DNA of 64,000 nucleotides from Deferribacter autotrophicus (GTDB lineage: Bacteria > Chrysiogenota > Deferribacteres > Deferribacterales > Deferribacteraceae). Shown here in pieces: positions 19,914-29,176 of the stretch. Below the pieces are notes generated by a model that was not told where the DNA came from, did not search any database, and saw only the letters and a program-made list of their open reading frames with translations. Numbering within the stretch: the stretch's first letter is position 1; every line of letters starts with the position of its first letter. The position numbers and the translations under genes are program-made. The stretch lies in assembly GCF_008362905.1 (NCBI RefSeq), contig NZ_VFJB01000004.1, positions 298,501 through 362,500 of the forward strand, in the 5' to 3' direction.

Positions 19914-20211
19914 AAGCGAAACTTGCAAGAATATCTTTTTTTAATTTCTCAAGGTCATCACTGTTGATTTTAGCAAAATCAACATCTTTAAGATATTTTT
20001 CAATATCCTCTTTTTTTACATCATCCCTACCTATTTCACCAAGAATATCTGTAATAAACATCAGTTTTTTCGCTTCAGGAGAAAGGGATACTTTATCCAC
20101 TGAGCTCGAAGAAGATTTCTTCGAGCTCAGTGCATCAGTTGCTTTGCCAAATTTGACCTGCCTGTTGTATGTCCTCAATATGTTATAAATATTACCAGAC
20201 TCAATAGTCAT
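19912..20211 (-). CDS. FlgM-like / FlgM-associated small protein
   Basis: A 99-residue protein with an N-terminal NILRTYNRQVKFGK segment, a serine-rich linker (about 28-37), then DKVSLSPEAKKL (39-50) and a helical tail. The DxVxLSxEA pattern is shared with the anti-sigma-28 factor FlgM and with the small proteins encoded beside it. A good sigma-28-like promoter upstream (20242-20268) supports a flagellar role. No other flagellar gene is adjacent except a FliL-like one far away. True FlgM and a FlgM-associated protein cannot be told apart here. The coding sequence contains a perfect palindrome (20098-20132). Confidence 0.55.
   Translation of the reverse strand: MTIESGNIYNILRTYNRQVKFGKATDALSSKKSSSSSVDKVSLSPEAKKLMFITDILGEIGRDDVKKEDIEKYLKDVDFAKINSDDLEKLKKDILASFA
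20098..20132. repeat. Perfect 16-base palindrome inside the FlgM-like coding sequence
   Basis: CACTGAGCTCGAAGAA and its exact reverse complement flank a GAT spacer. It encodes the serine-rich linker LSSKKSSSSSV. A perfect 16-bp inverted repeat is not needed to encode this peptide. Confidence 0.9.
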
Positions 20212-20241
20212 CGGTTCTCACCTTTATGGTCTACTTTTATT

Positions 20242-20268
20242 CATTCGACCACTTTAGAAAAAACTTTA
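20242..20268 (-). promoter_or_regulatory. Sigma-28 (FliA) type promoter
   Basis: On the minus strand TAAAGTTT (20261-20268) is the exact sigma-28 -35 consensus. After exactly 11 bases comes GTCGAATG (20242-20249), keeping the CGA core of the GCCGATAA -10 box. It lies about 30 bases before the FlgM-like start codon. Confidence 0.6.
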
Positions 20269-20275
20269 ACTTTTT

Positions 20276-21730
20276 TTAAAGCTGAGGTATCTTTTTGTGG
20301 AAATCTGTAACCTCCTGATACTTGTAAGCAAGCCTCAATATCTTTTCTTCTTCAAAATAGCTTCCCATAAGCTGTAATCCTACAGGAAGATTATTACTGT
20401 CAAAACCACATGGGATTGATATTCCACAACCACCAAAAAGGTTTAGTGAAATGGTAAATATATCACTCAAATACATTTGTAGTGGGTCACCACTTTTCTC
20501 CCCTAACTTAAAAGCTGTGGTAGGTGATGTAGGTGTTAAAATAACATCTACCTCTTTAAATGCATTTAGAAAATCATTTTTAATGAGAGTCCTCACTTTT
20601 TGCGCTTTCAGATAATATGCATCATAATAACCTGCACTCAATACATAAGTTCCAAGCATAATTCTTCTCTTTACTTCATCGCCAAATCCTATTGACCTCG
20701 TCTTCTCATACATCCCAATAAGCCCATCAGCTTCAGCTCTAAATCCATATCTCACTCCATCATACCTTGCGAGGTTGCTTGATGCCTCTGCGGTTGCAAT
20801 AATATAATAAACTGCAATGCCATATTCTGTATGTGGTAGACTTATCTCTTTAATTTCACAACCTAGTCCTTTAATAACATCTATAGCTTCTTCCACTCTC
20901 TTTTTCACATCCTCCTGCAATCCTTCACCAAAGAACTCCTTCGGAATCCCCACTTTCATCCCCTTCACATCCTCTGTAAGAGCACTCACATAATCCTTTT
21001 CTGGATAATCTGCAGAAGTTGAATCATGTTCATCATGTTTTCCAAACACACTCAAAAGAAGTGCAGCGTCTTCAGCAGAGGTGGTAATAGGCCCAATTTG
21101 ATCCAAACTTGAAGCAAAAGCCACAAGACCGTACCTTGACACCCTGCCATAGGTGGGTTTTAAGCCACAAACACCACAAAGAGATGCAGGCTGTCTAATA
21201 GAACCACCTGTATCGCTTCCTAATGAAGCAGGAACAAGTCTCGCAGCCACTGAAGCAGCAGAACCACCGGATGAACCACCGGGAACTCTTTCTAAGTCCC
21301 AAGGATTTTTTGTTTTCTTATAAAAAGAGTTTTCACAGGATGATCCCATGGCAAACTCATCCATATTAAGCTTGCCTATGATAAAAAAACCTTTTTCTTT
21401 TAACATATTTACAACAGTAGCATCATATGGTGAGTCAAAATTTTCTAGAATCTTAGATGCACAAGTGGTAGGCATCCCCTTTGTAACCATATTATCTTTA
21501 ATAGCTATTGGAATGCCAGCAAACTCAGGTAGAGATTCACCATTTTTTCTTTTTTCATCAATAAGTTTTGCTTCTTCGAGTACATTTTCATTGATGTATA
21601 AAAAGGATTCTACTTTCTCATCCAATGCTTTTATTCTATCAAGATAAAACTTGTTTAGCTCGTAAGCAGTAATCTCGCCTTTATCAAGAAGCGCTTTTAA
21701 TTCTGTAATAGATTTATTAAGTAAATCCAT
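20276..21730 (-). CDS. gatA: Glu-tRNA(Gln)/Asp-tRNA(Asn) amidotransferase subunit A
   Basis: A 484-residue amidase that releases ammonia from glutamine for transamidation of mischarged Glu-tRNA(Gln) or Asp-tRNA(Asn). The Ser-cisSer-Lys triad is Lys78 (AIKDN), Ser153 (GGSSGGS) and Ser177 ([11 protein letters not shown]). gatC lies immediately upstream and is coupled; gatB is not in this window. Its presence implies that the organism makes at least one of Gln-tRNA or Asn-tRNA indirectly. Confidence 0.97.
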   Translation of the reverse strand: MDLLNKSITELKALLDKGEITAYELNKFYLDRIKALDEKVESFLYINENVLEEAKLIDEKRKNGESLPEFAGIPIAIKDNMVTKGMPTTCASKILENFDSPYDATVVNMLKEKGFFIIGKLNMDEFAMGSSCENSFYKKTKNPWDLERVPGGSSGGSAASVAARLVPASLGSDTGGSIRQPASLCGVCGLKPTYGRVSRYGLVAFASSLDQIGPITTSAEDAALLLSVFGKHDEHDSTSADYPEKDYVSALTEDVKGMKVGIPKEFFGEGLQEDVKKRVEEAIDVIKGLGCEIKEISLPHTEYGIAVYYIIATAEASSNLARYDGVRYGFRAEADGLIGMYEKTRSIGFGDEVKRRIMLGTYVLSAGYYDAYYLKAQKVRTLIKNDFLNAFKEVDVILTPTSPTTAFKLGEKSGDPLQMYLSDIFTISLNLFGGCGISIPCGFDSNNLPVGLQLMGSYFEEEKILRLAYKYQEVTDFHKKIPQL

Positions 21731-21741
21731 CTTCTTCCTCC

Positions 21742-22038
21742 TTACCCTTCTATAACCCTTGGTACTTTAAAATGTCCATAATCCTTGTCAGGAGCATTTT
21801 TTAATGCTTCTTCATTGGTAAGCGAATCTTTAACCTCATCTTCCCTAAAAACATTTGTAATATCTAAGACGTGGGAAGTAGGCTCCACCTCTTCCGTGTC
21901 AAGCTCATTTAACTTATGGATATAATCAAGGATTTTATTCAACTCTGTAGTAAATTTTTCCACTTCATCCTCTTCAAACTTCAATCTTGCAAGCTTTGCA
22001 ATATGTTTCACATCTTCCTTTGATATAATTTGTGACAT
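21742..22038 (-). CDS. gatC: Glu-tRNA(Gln)/Asp-tRNA(Asn) amidotransferase subunit C
   Basis: A 98-residue helical subunit that wraps the GatA-GatB interface. The sequence shows the usual order: [17 protein letters not shown], a central [21 protein letters not shown] and the C-terminal VEPTSHV, FREDEV and FKVPRVIEG pieces. It lies 11 bases before gatA. Confidence 0.95.
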   Translation of the reverse strand: MSQIISKEDVKHIAKLARLKFEEDEVEKFTTELNKILDYIHKLNELDTEEVEPTSHVLDITNVFREDEVKDSLTNEEALKNAPDKDYGHFKVPRVIEG

Positions 22039-22115
22039 CTTCCACCTCTTTAATGTATTTGTAAAAATTTATTATTTTCTCAAATCTTTCGCTCAGAAAA
22101 GGTCTCTTTCATAAG

Positions 22116-24161
22116 CTATATTAATTCTAAAAATTTTAACGCCATCTTTTTTATACCAAATTTTTCAAAAAATACATCCGCTTTTGCATCTTCACCACTG
22201 CCTTTAATGGAAATTATCATCCCCCTACCAAATTTTGAATGAAAAACCTTCTTTCCATCCTTAAATTCTTTCTCCACTCCTTTTGCAACCCTCATCTCAT
22301 CAAGGAATATGGATGGCTCCATTTCTTGCCTTCTACCATAAACAATTCTGGTATCTGCATAGGTCACAAACAATCTCTTTTTAGCCCTTGTAACCCCAAC
22401 ATAACAGAGTCTTCTCTCCTCTTCAAGCTCAAGCTCCTCATCCATACTGCTATAAAGAGGGAACAATCCATTTTCCAATCCCACGAGAAAAACAGTATCA
22501 AATTCTAATCCCTTTGCCGAATGAATAGTCATCAATTTTATAGAGCCATCATCCATCTCATCTACCGAAGTCTGTAAAGTGGTAGAGGAAAGGAAATCAC
22601 CAAGATTAGGCTCCTGCACCGTCTCCTCATAGGCCACAGCTGAGTTTATAAGCTCAGCAATATTGTTTATACGCTTATCAGCCACATACACTTCTTCAAA
22701 TTGTTTTATATATTCTTCATAATTTGTCTTTTCTACAATATAAGAAATCATTTCGGATATTTTATCAAACTGATTTAATCCATCAATCAGGTCAATAAAC
22801 TCAAAAAGCCTTTTTGCCACATTTTTAGATGATTCTCTGGCAACCATTTTTGCAGCATCAAAGGCAGAAACCCCTTCCTTATTCATCACACTTATTATTT
22901 TCTCAATGGTTTTATCACCGATTCCTCTCGGAGGAGTTTTTACACACCTTATAAAAGATGCCATATCATAAAAATTATTGAAAAACCTCAAATAGCTCAG
23001 AATATCTTTAATCTCTTTTCTTTGATAAAAACTTATTCCTCCAATCACCTGATAAGGTATCCCTCTCCTGTTAAGAGCCACCTCGAAGTTTCTTGACTGA
23101 GCATTTGTTCTATAAAGCACTGCAATATCTGAAAGAGACACACCTTCTTTTACAATTTTATCTATCTGTTTCACTACAAATTCAGCTTCATCACGTTCAT
23201 CATAGCAACGCTTCACCTCAATCTTTGCATCAAAATTATGATGAGGCTGAAGGTTTTTACCTTTTCTAAAACTGTTATTCCTAATCAGATTATTTGCCAC
23301 ATATAAAATGGCTGGTGCACTCCTGTAATTTCTTTCCAGTTTTACAATTTTTACATTATCAAAATGTTTGTCAAAATTAACTATATTCCCTACTTCGGCT
23401 CCACGCCATCCATAAATGGACTGGTCATCATCTCCAACAACACAGATATTCCCTTTTCGCTCTGCTAAGATTTTCAAAAAATTAAACTGAATTGAATTTG
23501 TATCCTGAAACTCATCCACAAGTATATAATCGAAAAGATTACTGTAAAAATCCAAGATTTCCCTGTTTTCAAGAAATATTCTCAACGTCAAAGCTAACAT
23601 ATCATCAAAATCGATTTGTACAGATCTCTTCAATTCTGATTGATAATTTTCAAACACATCATTAAAACGATGGACAATCTCTTCTGGTTCTTTTCTGTAA
23701 ACAAAATCTAAACTGTTTTTATAATTGCTGATAAGATGTAAATACATTTTGGGTGAAAACTTTTTATCATCTATACCAAGCCTCTTCACTATGTTTCTTA
23801 AAAGACTTAAACGATCATCCTGATCAATTATGGTAAAATTATTTGGTAAATCAACAATATACCCTTCCCTTCTCAAAATTCTCAACGTATTTGAATGAAA
23901 CGTACCTATCCAAAGATTGAATGCATCATCCCCCACAAGGGAATATACCCTTTTTTTCATTTCATCAGCAGCTTTATTTGTAAAGGTAACTGCCATAATC
24001 CGATGGGATTCCATCTTCTGTTTTTCAATGAGATAAGCAATCTTATATGTAATTACCCGGGTTTTCCCAGTCCCTGCTCCCGATAAAACCAGGAGAGGTG
24101 AGTCTACGTAGGTTACAGCTTCTAACTGTTCATTATTTAGTTCTTTTTCAAAATCAATCAT
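22116..24161 (-). CDS. UvrD/PcrA/Rep superfamily I DNA helicase
   Basis: A 681-residue 3'-5' DNA helicase of the UvrD/PcrA/Rep group, used in excision repair and fork maintenance. It begins with LNNEQLEAVTY (Q motif). Walker A GAGTGKT is at 28-34, Walker B ILVDEFQDTN near 215, then GDDDQSIYGWRGA, YRS, LMTIHSAKGLEFDTVFLVG and GVTRAKKRLFV. A short C-terminal beta module (FHSKFGRGMIISI) resembles the PcrA tail. The start overlaps the ClC stop by four bases. Confidence 0.93.
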   Translation of the reverse strand: MIDFEKELNNEQLEAVTYVDSPLLVLSGAGTGKTRVITYKIAYLIEKQKMESHRIMAVTFTNKAADEMKKRVYSLVGDDAFNLWIGTFHSNTLRILRREGYIVDLPNNFTIIDQDDRLSLLRNIVKRLGIDDKKFSPKMYLHLISNYKNSLDFVYRKEPEEIVHRFNDVFENYQSELKRSVQIDFDDMLALTLRIFLENREILDFYSNLFDYILVDEFQDTNSIQFNFLKILAERKGNICVVGDDDQSIYGWRGAEVGNIVNFDKHFDNVKIVKLERNYRSAPAILYVANNLIRNNSFRKGKNLQPHHNFDAKIEVKRCYDERDEAEFVVKQIDKIVKEGVSLSDIAVLYRTNAQSRNFEVALNRRGIPYQVIGGISFYQRKEIKDILSYLRFFNNFYDMASFIRCVKTPPRGIGDKTIEKIISVMNKEGVSAFDAAKMVARESSKNVAKRLFEFIDLIDGLNQFDKISEMISYIVEKTNYEEYIKQFEEVYVADKRINNIAELINSAVAYEETVQEPNLGDFLSSTTLQTSVDEMDDGSIKLMTIHSAKGLEFDTVFLVGLENGLFPLYSSMDEELELEEERRLCYVGVTRAKKRLFVTYADTRIVYGRRQEMEPSIFLDEMRVAKGVEKEFKDGKKVFHSKFGRGMIISIKGSGEDAKADVFFEKFGIKKMALKFLELI

Positions 24162-25897
24162 TTATTCTCCATAAACCGCGTAACAGCTTTATTGTATGCA
24201 AGAATTATATCACTTCTCCTCAGCAAACCTAAAAGTTTGAGCTTTCCATTTTCTTCTTCTACCACAGGAACAGCTCCAAGATCTTTTATCCCAAGCTTTT
24301 TCAGAGCGGTGGAAAGAGTATCCTCTGGACTTACATAAATCAACCCTTTCCTCGTGCATATTTCACCAGCCACAACGATATCCTCAAGCCCCTCTTCAAA
24401 CAAAACCCCTTTAATATCATCTAATGAAAGCATTCCAACAAGATATCCTTCTCTGCTCAGAACAGGATAGTAAATATGCTTTGCATTTTTAATCCCTTCA
24501 AGAATCTCTTTAAAATGCGTATCCTCTTTAAAAGTGGTAATATCTGTAAGCATTACGTCTTTTACCTTGATTGAGCTCAAAATCTGCTCTTCTGCACCCT
24601 TATTTATTTTAATCCCCTGCTTTGTCAGTATCCAAGTAAAAATAGACTCCTTTTCCATAGCGTTTGCAGCAATATTTGCAATAATGGTAGAAAGCATCAA
24701 TGGTAAAATTATCTGATAATTACCTGTAATCTCAAATATAATCAGAATAGCTGTAAGAGGTGCTCTCATAGTTGCAGCAAGCATTGCACTCATAGCCACA
24801 AGGCCATAAGCTCCACTTCCTGCTGTAACAGAAGGGAATAAATAATGAAAAACTGTACCTATAAAACCACCACTTGCCGCACCTATAAAAAGGGATGGAA
24901 CAAAAAGACCGCCAGAACCTCCAGAAGCAAGAGTAAAAGAGGTTGCTATCATTTTTAAAAAAATAAGTATAAAAACAAGAAGAAACGGTGCCTTACCATA
25001 AAGTATATCATCAATGGTGTCATACCCCACACCCATTACCTCTTTAATAAACAGACCTATTATTCCAAGAAGTAATCCACCTACAGCTGGTTTTAGGAAT
25101 TTTGGTATATTCATTTTCTCAAATTTTTCTTCGAAATAATAAAAAGTTTTAATGAAAATAACCCCCACAAATGCACACCACACCCCAAGAACTATATAAA
25201 ACAGTAATTCTACTGGATGTTTAAGCTCATAGGGTGGAGCAAAAAATGTAACATCATTTCCTAAAAGAGCCCTTGATATCACTGTGGCAATCACTGAGGA
25301 AATAATTATAGGAGAAAAAGTCTTTATTCCAAACTCACCCAACAACACCTCTGCTGCAAACATTGCACCACCTATGGGAGCATTAAAAGTTGCAGCAAGG
25401 CCTCCTGCTGCCCCTGCAGCAATGGCACTTTTCATCCGTGCCGAAGAAAATTTGAAAATTCTACCTACTCCTGAACCAAGGGCTGCACCTATCTGAACAA
25501 TGGGGCCTTCTCTACCCGCTGAGCCACCTGTTCCAAGAGTTATGGCAGATGACACTGTTTTTATCACAGCAACAGACGGTGATATGGAGCGATTTAACGC
25601 TATTACCTTAATAACATCAGGCACACCGTGCCCCTTAGCAGATTTAAAAATAAGAGCAATTATTCCCACAATCAATCCACCAATAGCTGGCACAAAAACT
25701 ATTTTTAACAATGATGTTTTTTGAAGCACCTCTAAAAAATATTCTGAGTCAGAACCGTAAAAAATCCGCTGAATAAAACCAATTAGATACCTGAAAATAA
25801 AATTACCGTATCCAGCAAAAACACCAATTAACGTGGAAATTAGAATAAGATACAGATCTTCATGTTCACTAAAAAATCTTGAAATTTTTTCTCGCAT
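24158..25897 (-). CDS. ClC family chloride channel/transporter with CBS domains
   Basis: A 579-residue membrane protein with the ClC fold. The selectivity motifs GTGGSAGREGP (containing the gating glutamate) and GSGGLFVPSLFIG are present. Two CBS domains form the C-terminal 130 residues (VKDVMLTDITTF and GEICTRKGLIYVSPEDT) and may sense adenine nucleotides. Channel or H+/Cl- exchange mode cannot be decided from sequence alone. It is tightly packed between glmS and the helicase gene. Confidence 0.93.
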   Translation of the reverse strand: MREKISRFFSEHEDLYLILISTLIGVFAGYGNFIFRYLIGFIQRIFYGSDSEYFLEVLQKTSLLKIVFVPAIGGLIVGIIALIFKSAKGHGVPDVIKVIALNRSISPSVAVIKTVSSAITLGTGGSAGREGPIVQIGAALGSGVGRIFKFSSARMKSAIAAGAAGGLAATFNAPIGGAMFAAEVLLGEFGIKTFSPIIISSVIATVISRALLGNDVTFFAPPYELKHPVELLFYIVLGVWCAFVGVIFIKTFYYFEEKFEKMNIPKFLKPAVGGLLLGIIGLFIKEVMGVGYDTIDDILYGKAPFLLVFILIFLKMIATSFTLASGGSGGLFVPSLFIGAASGGFIGTVFHYLFPSVTAGSGAYGLVAMSAMLAATMRAPLTAILIIFEITGNYQIILPLMLSTIIANIAANAMEKESIFTWILTKQGIKINKGAEEQILSSIKVKDVMLTDITTFKEDTHFKEILEGIKNAKHIYYPVLSREGYLVGMLSLDDIKGVLFEEGLEDIVVAGEICTRKGLIYVSPEDTLSTALKKLGIKDLGAVPVVEEENGKLKLLGLLRRSDIILAYNKAVTRFMENK

Positions 25898-25899
25898 TC

Positions 25900-27714
25900 T
25901 TACTCAACCGTCACACTTTTCGCAAGGTTTCTTGGCTGATCCACGTCAAGCCCAAGTAGATTTGCACAGTGATAGGCAAAAAGCTGAATAACAACAGAAT
26001 TTAAAAAGGGTGTCAACTCATTGATGCAATGTGGCACTTCTACTACGTAATCAGACTTCCCTCTGATATCCACATCACCTTCTGTAACTGTGGATATCAC
26101 AATTCCACTCCTGGCTTTAACTTCCTCCACATTGGAGAGTATTTTATCGTATACTTCTGATTTTGTCCCAAGTACAAAAACCGGCATATCTTTATCAATC
26201 AGTGCTATTGGCCCATGCTTCATCTCTCCAGCTGGATACCCCTCAGCATGAATATATGAAATCTCTTTTAGCTTCAATGCCCCCTCAAGTGCAATAGGGT
26301 AGTTGTAATGCCTTCCCAGATAAAGAAAGTTTTTATAATGTATAAAATCTCTTGCAATTTTTTCAATGTAGCTGTCATGTTTCAAAACTGCCTCTATCTT
26401 CTCAGGTAGTCTAATAAGCTCGCCTAAATAATTTTTTATTGCATCATTTGATAATTTGTTTCTTTTTTGAGCTAAGAAAAGTGCAAAGAGGAAAAGGGAC
26501 ACAAGCTGCGTCGTAAAAGCCTTTGTAGAAGCCACACCAATCTCAGGCCCTGCATGAGTATAAATCACTCCATCAGATTCTCTTGCAATTGTAGAACCCA
26601 CCACATTACAAATAGAAACCACCTTTGCACCACTTTTTCTCGAAAGCCTCAATGCTGCTATGGTGTCTGCCGTCTCACCTGATTGAGATATGGGCAAAAG
26701 TAAGGTTTCTTCATCTATTATAGGGTTTCTGTATCTAAACTCTGACGCTATATCCACTTCTACAGGGATCTTGGCAAGATTTTCTATATAAAATTTCCCC
26801 ACCAGACCTGCATGCCAGCTTGTACCACAGGCTACAATGGTAATCTTTTTTATATCCTTAATTTTTTCAAAATCTATCTCACCAAAATATATCTCACCAT
26901 CTTCTAATGAATATTTCTCCCTTATTGTATCAATGATTCCCCTTGGCTGCTCATAAATCTCCTTGAGCATAAAGTGCTTGTATCCTGCCTTTTCGGCCAT
27001 AACAGGATTCCAATCAACATGTCTGGCTTCCCTCTTCACCTCTTTATCATCATTAAATATTTTGATACTACCCTTTTCAAGTAGTGCCACATCCCCTTCT
27101 TCTAAAAATATAAAATCCCTTGTATAACTTAACACTGCAGGAATATCACTGGCAGCAAAGGTCTCTCCTTCTGAGATACCTATAACTAAAGGACTATCAT
27201 ACCTTGCCACAACTATTTTTTCAGGCTCTTTTTCACTAATAACTGCTATGGCATAGGAACCTTTTAACCTTTTAATCCCCTTTTTCACTGCTTCAAAAAG
27301 GTCACCTTCATACAAGCTATCAATAAGATGGGCTATCACCTCTGTATCTGTCTCAGACTTAAATTCATACCCTTTTTGTAATAGCTCCTCTTTCAACTGA
27401 AGATAGTTTTCAATAATCCCATTGTGAACAACTGCAATATGATTAGAAAAATGTGGATGAGCATTTTCATAAGAAGGCTTACCATGGGTTGCCCACCTTG
27501 TATGTCCTATACCTATTGATGCCGTTAGTGTTTTATCTGCCACCAGTTCCTTTAATATAGAAAGCTTACCTTTGGCTCTGTAAACCTCAATTTTATTTTT
27601 TTCAATTAATGCAATTCCAGCAGAATCGTAACCTCTATATTCTAACCTCGTAAGCCCCTCAATAAGGACATCTTTTGCACTTCTATCCCCTATAAATGCT
27701 ACAATTCCACACAT
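25900..27714 (-). CDS. glmS: Glutamine--fructose-6-phosphate aminotransferase (isomerizing)
   Basis: A 604-residue enzyme making glucosamine-6-phosphate, the first step to UDP-GlcNAc for peptidoglycan and lipopolysaccharide. Cys2 of MCGIVAFIG is the glutaminase nucleophile. The N-terminal half has TRWATHGKPSYENAHPH, and the C-terminal half carries two SIS domains (ACGTSWHAG, ISQSGETADT) and ends DQPRNLAKSVTVE. glmU lies directly upstream (2 bases), so the two form an amino-sugar operon. No glmS ribozyme is visible ahead of it. Confidence 0.98.
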   Translation of the reverse strand: MCGIVAFIGDRSAKDVLIEGLTRLEYRGYDSAGIALIEKNKIEVYRAKGKLSILKELVADKTLTASIGIGHTRWATHGKPSYENAHPHFSNHIAVVHNGIIENYLQLKEELLQKGYEFKSETDTEVIAHLIDSLYEGDLFEAVKKGIKRLKGSYAIAVISEKEPEKIVVARYDSPLVIGISEGETFAASDIPAVLSYTRDFIFLEEGDVALLEKGSIKIFNDDKEVKREARHVDWNPVMAEKAGYKHFMLKEIYEQPRGIIDTIREKYSLEDGEIYFGEIDFEKIKDIKKITIVACGTSWHAGLVGKFYIENLAKIPVEVDIASEFRYRNPIIDEETLLLPISQSGETADTIAALRLSRKSGAKVVSICNVVGSTIARESDGVIYTHAGPEIGVASTKAFTTQLVSLFLFALFLAQKRNKLSNDAIKNYLGELIRLPEKIEAVLKHDSYIEKIARDFIHYKNFLYLGRHYNYPIALEGALKLKEISYIHAEGYPAGEMKHGPIALIDKDMPVFVLGTKSEVYDKILSNVEEVKARSGIVISTVTEGDVDIRGKSDYVVEVPHCINELTPFLNSVVIQLFAYHCANLLGLDVDQPRNLAKSVTVE

Positions 27715-27715
27715 C

Positions 27716-29080
27716 TCATTTCTCCTTATTCATCTTTTTTGCTCTCCAGCGTGGCACCCACCCTTCAATGTTTCTCTGCTCAGCTCTTGTGATGGCAAGG
27801 GCATCATCCGGCACATCCTTTGTAACTGTAGAACCTGCCGCTATCAAAGCACCTTTACCAATTTTAACCGGAGCCACAAACTGCACATCACTACCCACAA
27901 ATACCTCATCACCAATTACAGTCTTATGCTTTGTAAATCCATCATAATTGCAGGTAATTGTTCCACATCCCACATTTACGTTTCTACCAATTTCTGCATC
28001 CCCAAGATATGTCAAATGGCTTGCTTTAGAACCTTTACCAAAAAATATCTTCTTGGTTTCCACAAAATTACCTATTTTATTTTCCCCTTCTAATATTGTA
28101 CCAGGTCTCAGATGAGCCATCGGCCCCACACTGCATTTTTTGCCAACCTTTGAATCTTCAATGAGAGTGTTATCTTTGATTTCACAATCTTCTTCAATAA
28201 TACTGTTTACAATTCTAACTCCAGAATAAATTTTGCACCCTTTTTTGATAACCGTTTCCCCCTCCAAAAACACATTTGGATATATCACCACATCATTTTC
28301 GATTTTTACGGATTCATCACAGTAAAAAGTTTCCACATCCATTATGGTAACACCTTCTTTCATAAAGTTGTAAGCTCTCTGTCTCCAGATACTCTTTGAA
28401 GCACTGTAAAGGGCAACCCTATCATTAACACCTAGAAACTGATCAGAATCTTCAACCAAATATGCAAAACTGCCACTTTTTACGATATCGGTTAGATAAT
28501 ATTCTCCCTGAGCATTATCATTCTTTAAGTTCTCAAGGGCAGGTTTCAAATAGGCAAAATCAACCAAATAAATCCCAGTATTAACTTCGTTTACCCTCTT
28601 TTCATAATCGTTTGCATCCTTTTCTTCCACAATTTTTAAAACCTGCTTTTTCCCATCTCTTATAATTCTTCCATAACCTGTAGGATCATCCATCAATGTG
28701 GTGATTAACGCCACATCACTGTTTTTTGCTTCCTCAACAAACTGCTTTAATGTCTGAGCTTTTACAAGGGGCATATCCCCACATAAAATTAAAACCTTGC
28801 CGTCAAAATCCTCAATATTTTTAATGGCAGATTTAACCGCATCTCCAGTACCAAGCTGTTTTTCTTGAAAAACATAATTTATATTATTGTCATCAAGGTG
28901 ACTCAATAAATCTTTTTGTGTATCGTTAACAACAACTACAATATCATTGCTAATCTCTTTCGCAGTGAACAATACGTAATCAATCATAGGTTTTCCAGCC
29001 ACACTAAACATCACTTTGGACTTTTCAGATTTCATTCTGGTCCCTTTTCCAGCTGCCAGGATAATTACTTTGATATTCAT
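27716..29080 (-). CDS. glmU: Bifunctional UDP-N-acetylglucosamine pyrophosphorylase / GlcN-1-P acetyltransferase
   Basis: A 454-residue bifunctional enzyme. The N-terminal uridylyltransferase has LAAGKGTRMKSEKSKVM and the C-terminal half is a left-handed beta helix with hexapeptide repeats (GNFVETKK and NVGCGTITCNYDG). The ATG at 29080 is selected because GGGAGG precedes it and the protein then starts MNIKVIILAAG; an upstream in-frame start would add 22 unrelated residues. Product UDP-GlcNAc feeds peptidoglycan and lipid A synthesis together with glmS downstream. Confidence 0.97.
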   Translation of the reverse strand: MNIKVIILAAGKGTRMKSEKSKVMFSVAGKPMIDYVLFTAKEISNDIVVVVNDTQKDLLSHLDDNNINYVFQEKQLGTGDAVKSAIKNIEDFDGKVLILCGDMPLVKAQTLKQFVEEAKNSDVALITTLMDDPTGYGRIIRDGKKQVLKIVEEKDANDYEKRVNEVNTGIYLVDFAYLKPALENLKNDNAQGEYYLTDIVKSGSFAYLVEDSDQFLGVNDRVALYSASKSIWRQRAYNFMKEGVTIMDVETFYCDESVKIENDVVIYPNVFLEGETVIKKGCKIYSGVRIVNSIIEEDCEIKDNTLIEDSKVGKKCSVGPMAHLRPGTILEGENKIGNFVETKKIFFGKGSKASHLTYLGDAEIGRNVNVGCGTITCNYDGFTKHKTVIGDEVFVGSDVQFVAPVKIGKGALIAAGSTVTKDVPDDALAITRAEQRNIEGWVPRWRAKKMNKEK

Positions 29081-29176
29081 ATTTTCCTCCCGAAAGAACC
29101 TTATCAAAAAATCTCTAGCATCAGGATAGTAATTAAAACTAAACACCCTGTCAACATTTAGAGGAAAAATTTATCT

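Noticed and set aside
27700..27716. glmS ribozyme or riboswitch ahead of glmS
   Set aside because: There are only two bases between glmU and glmS, so there is no room for a leader.
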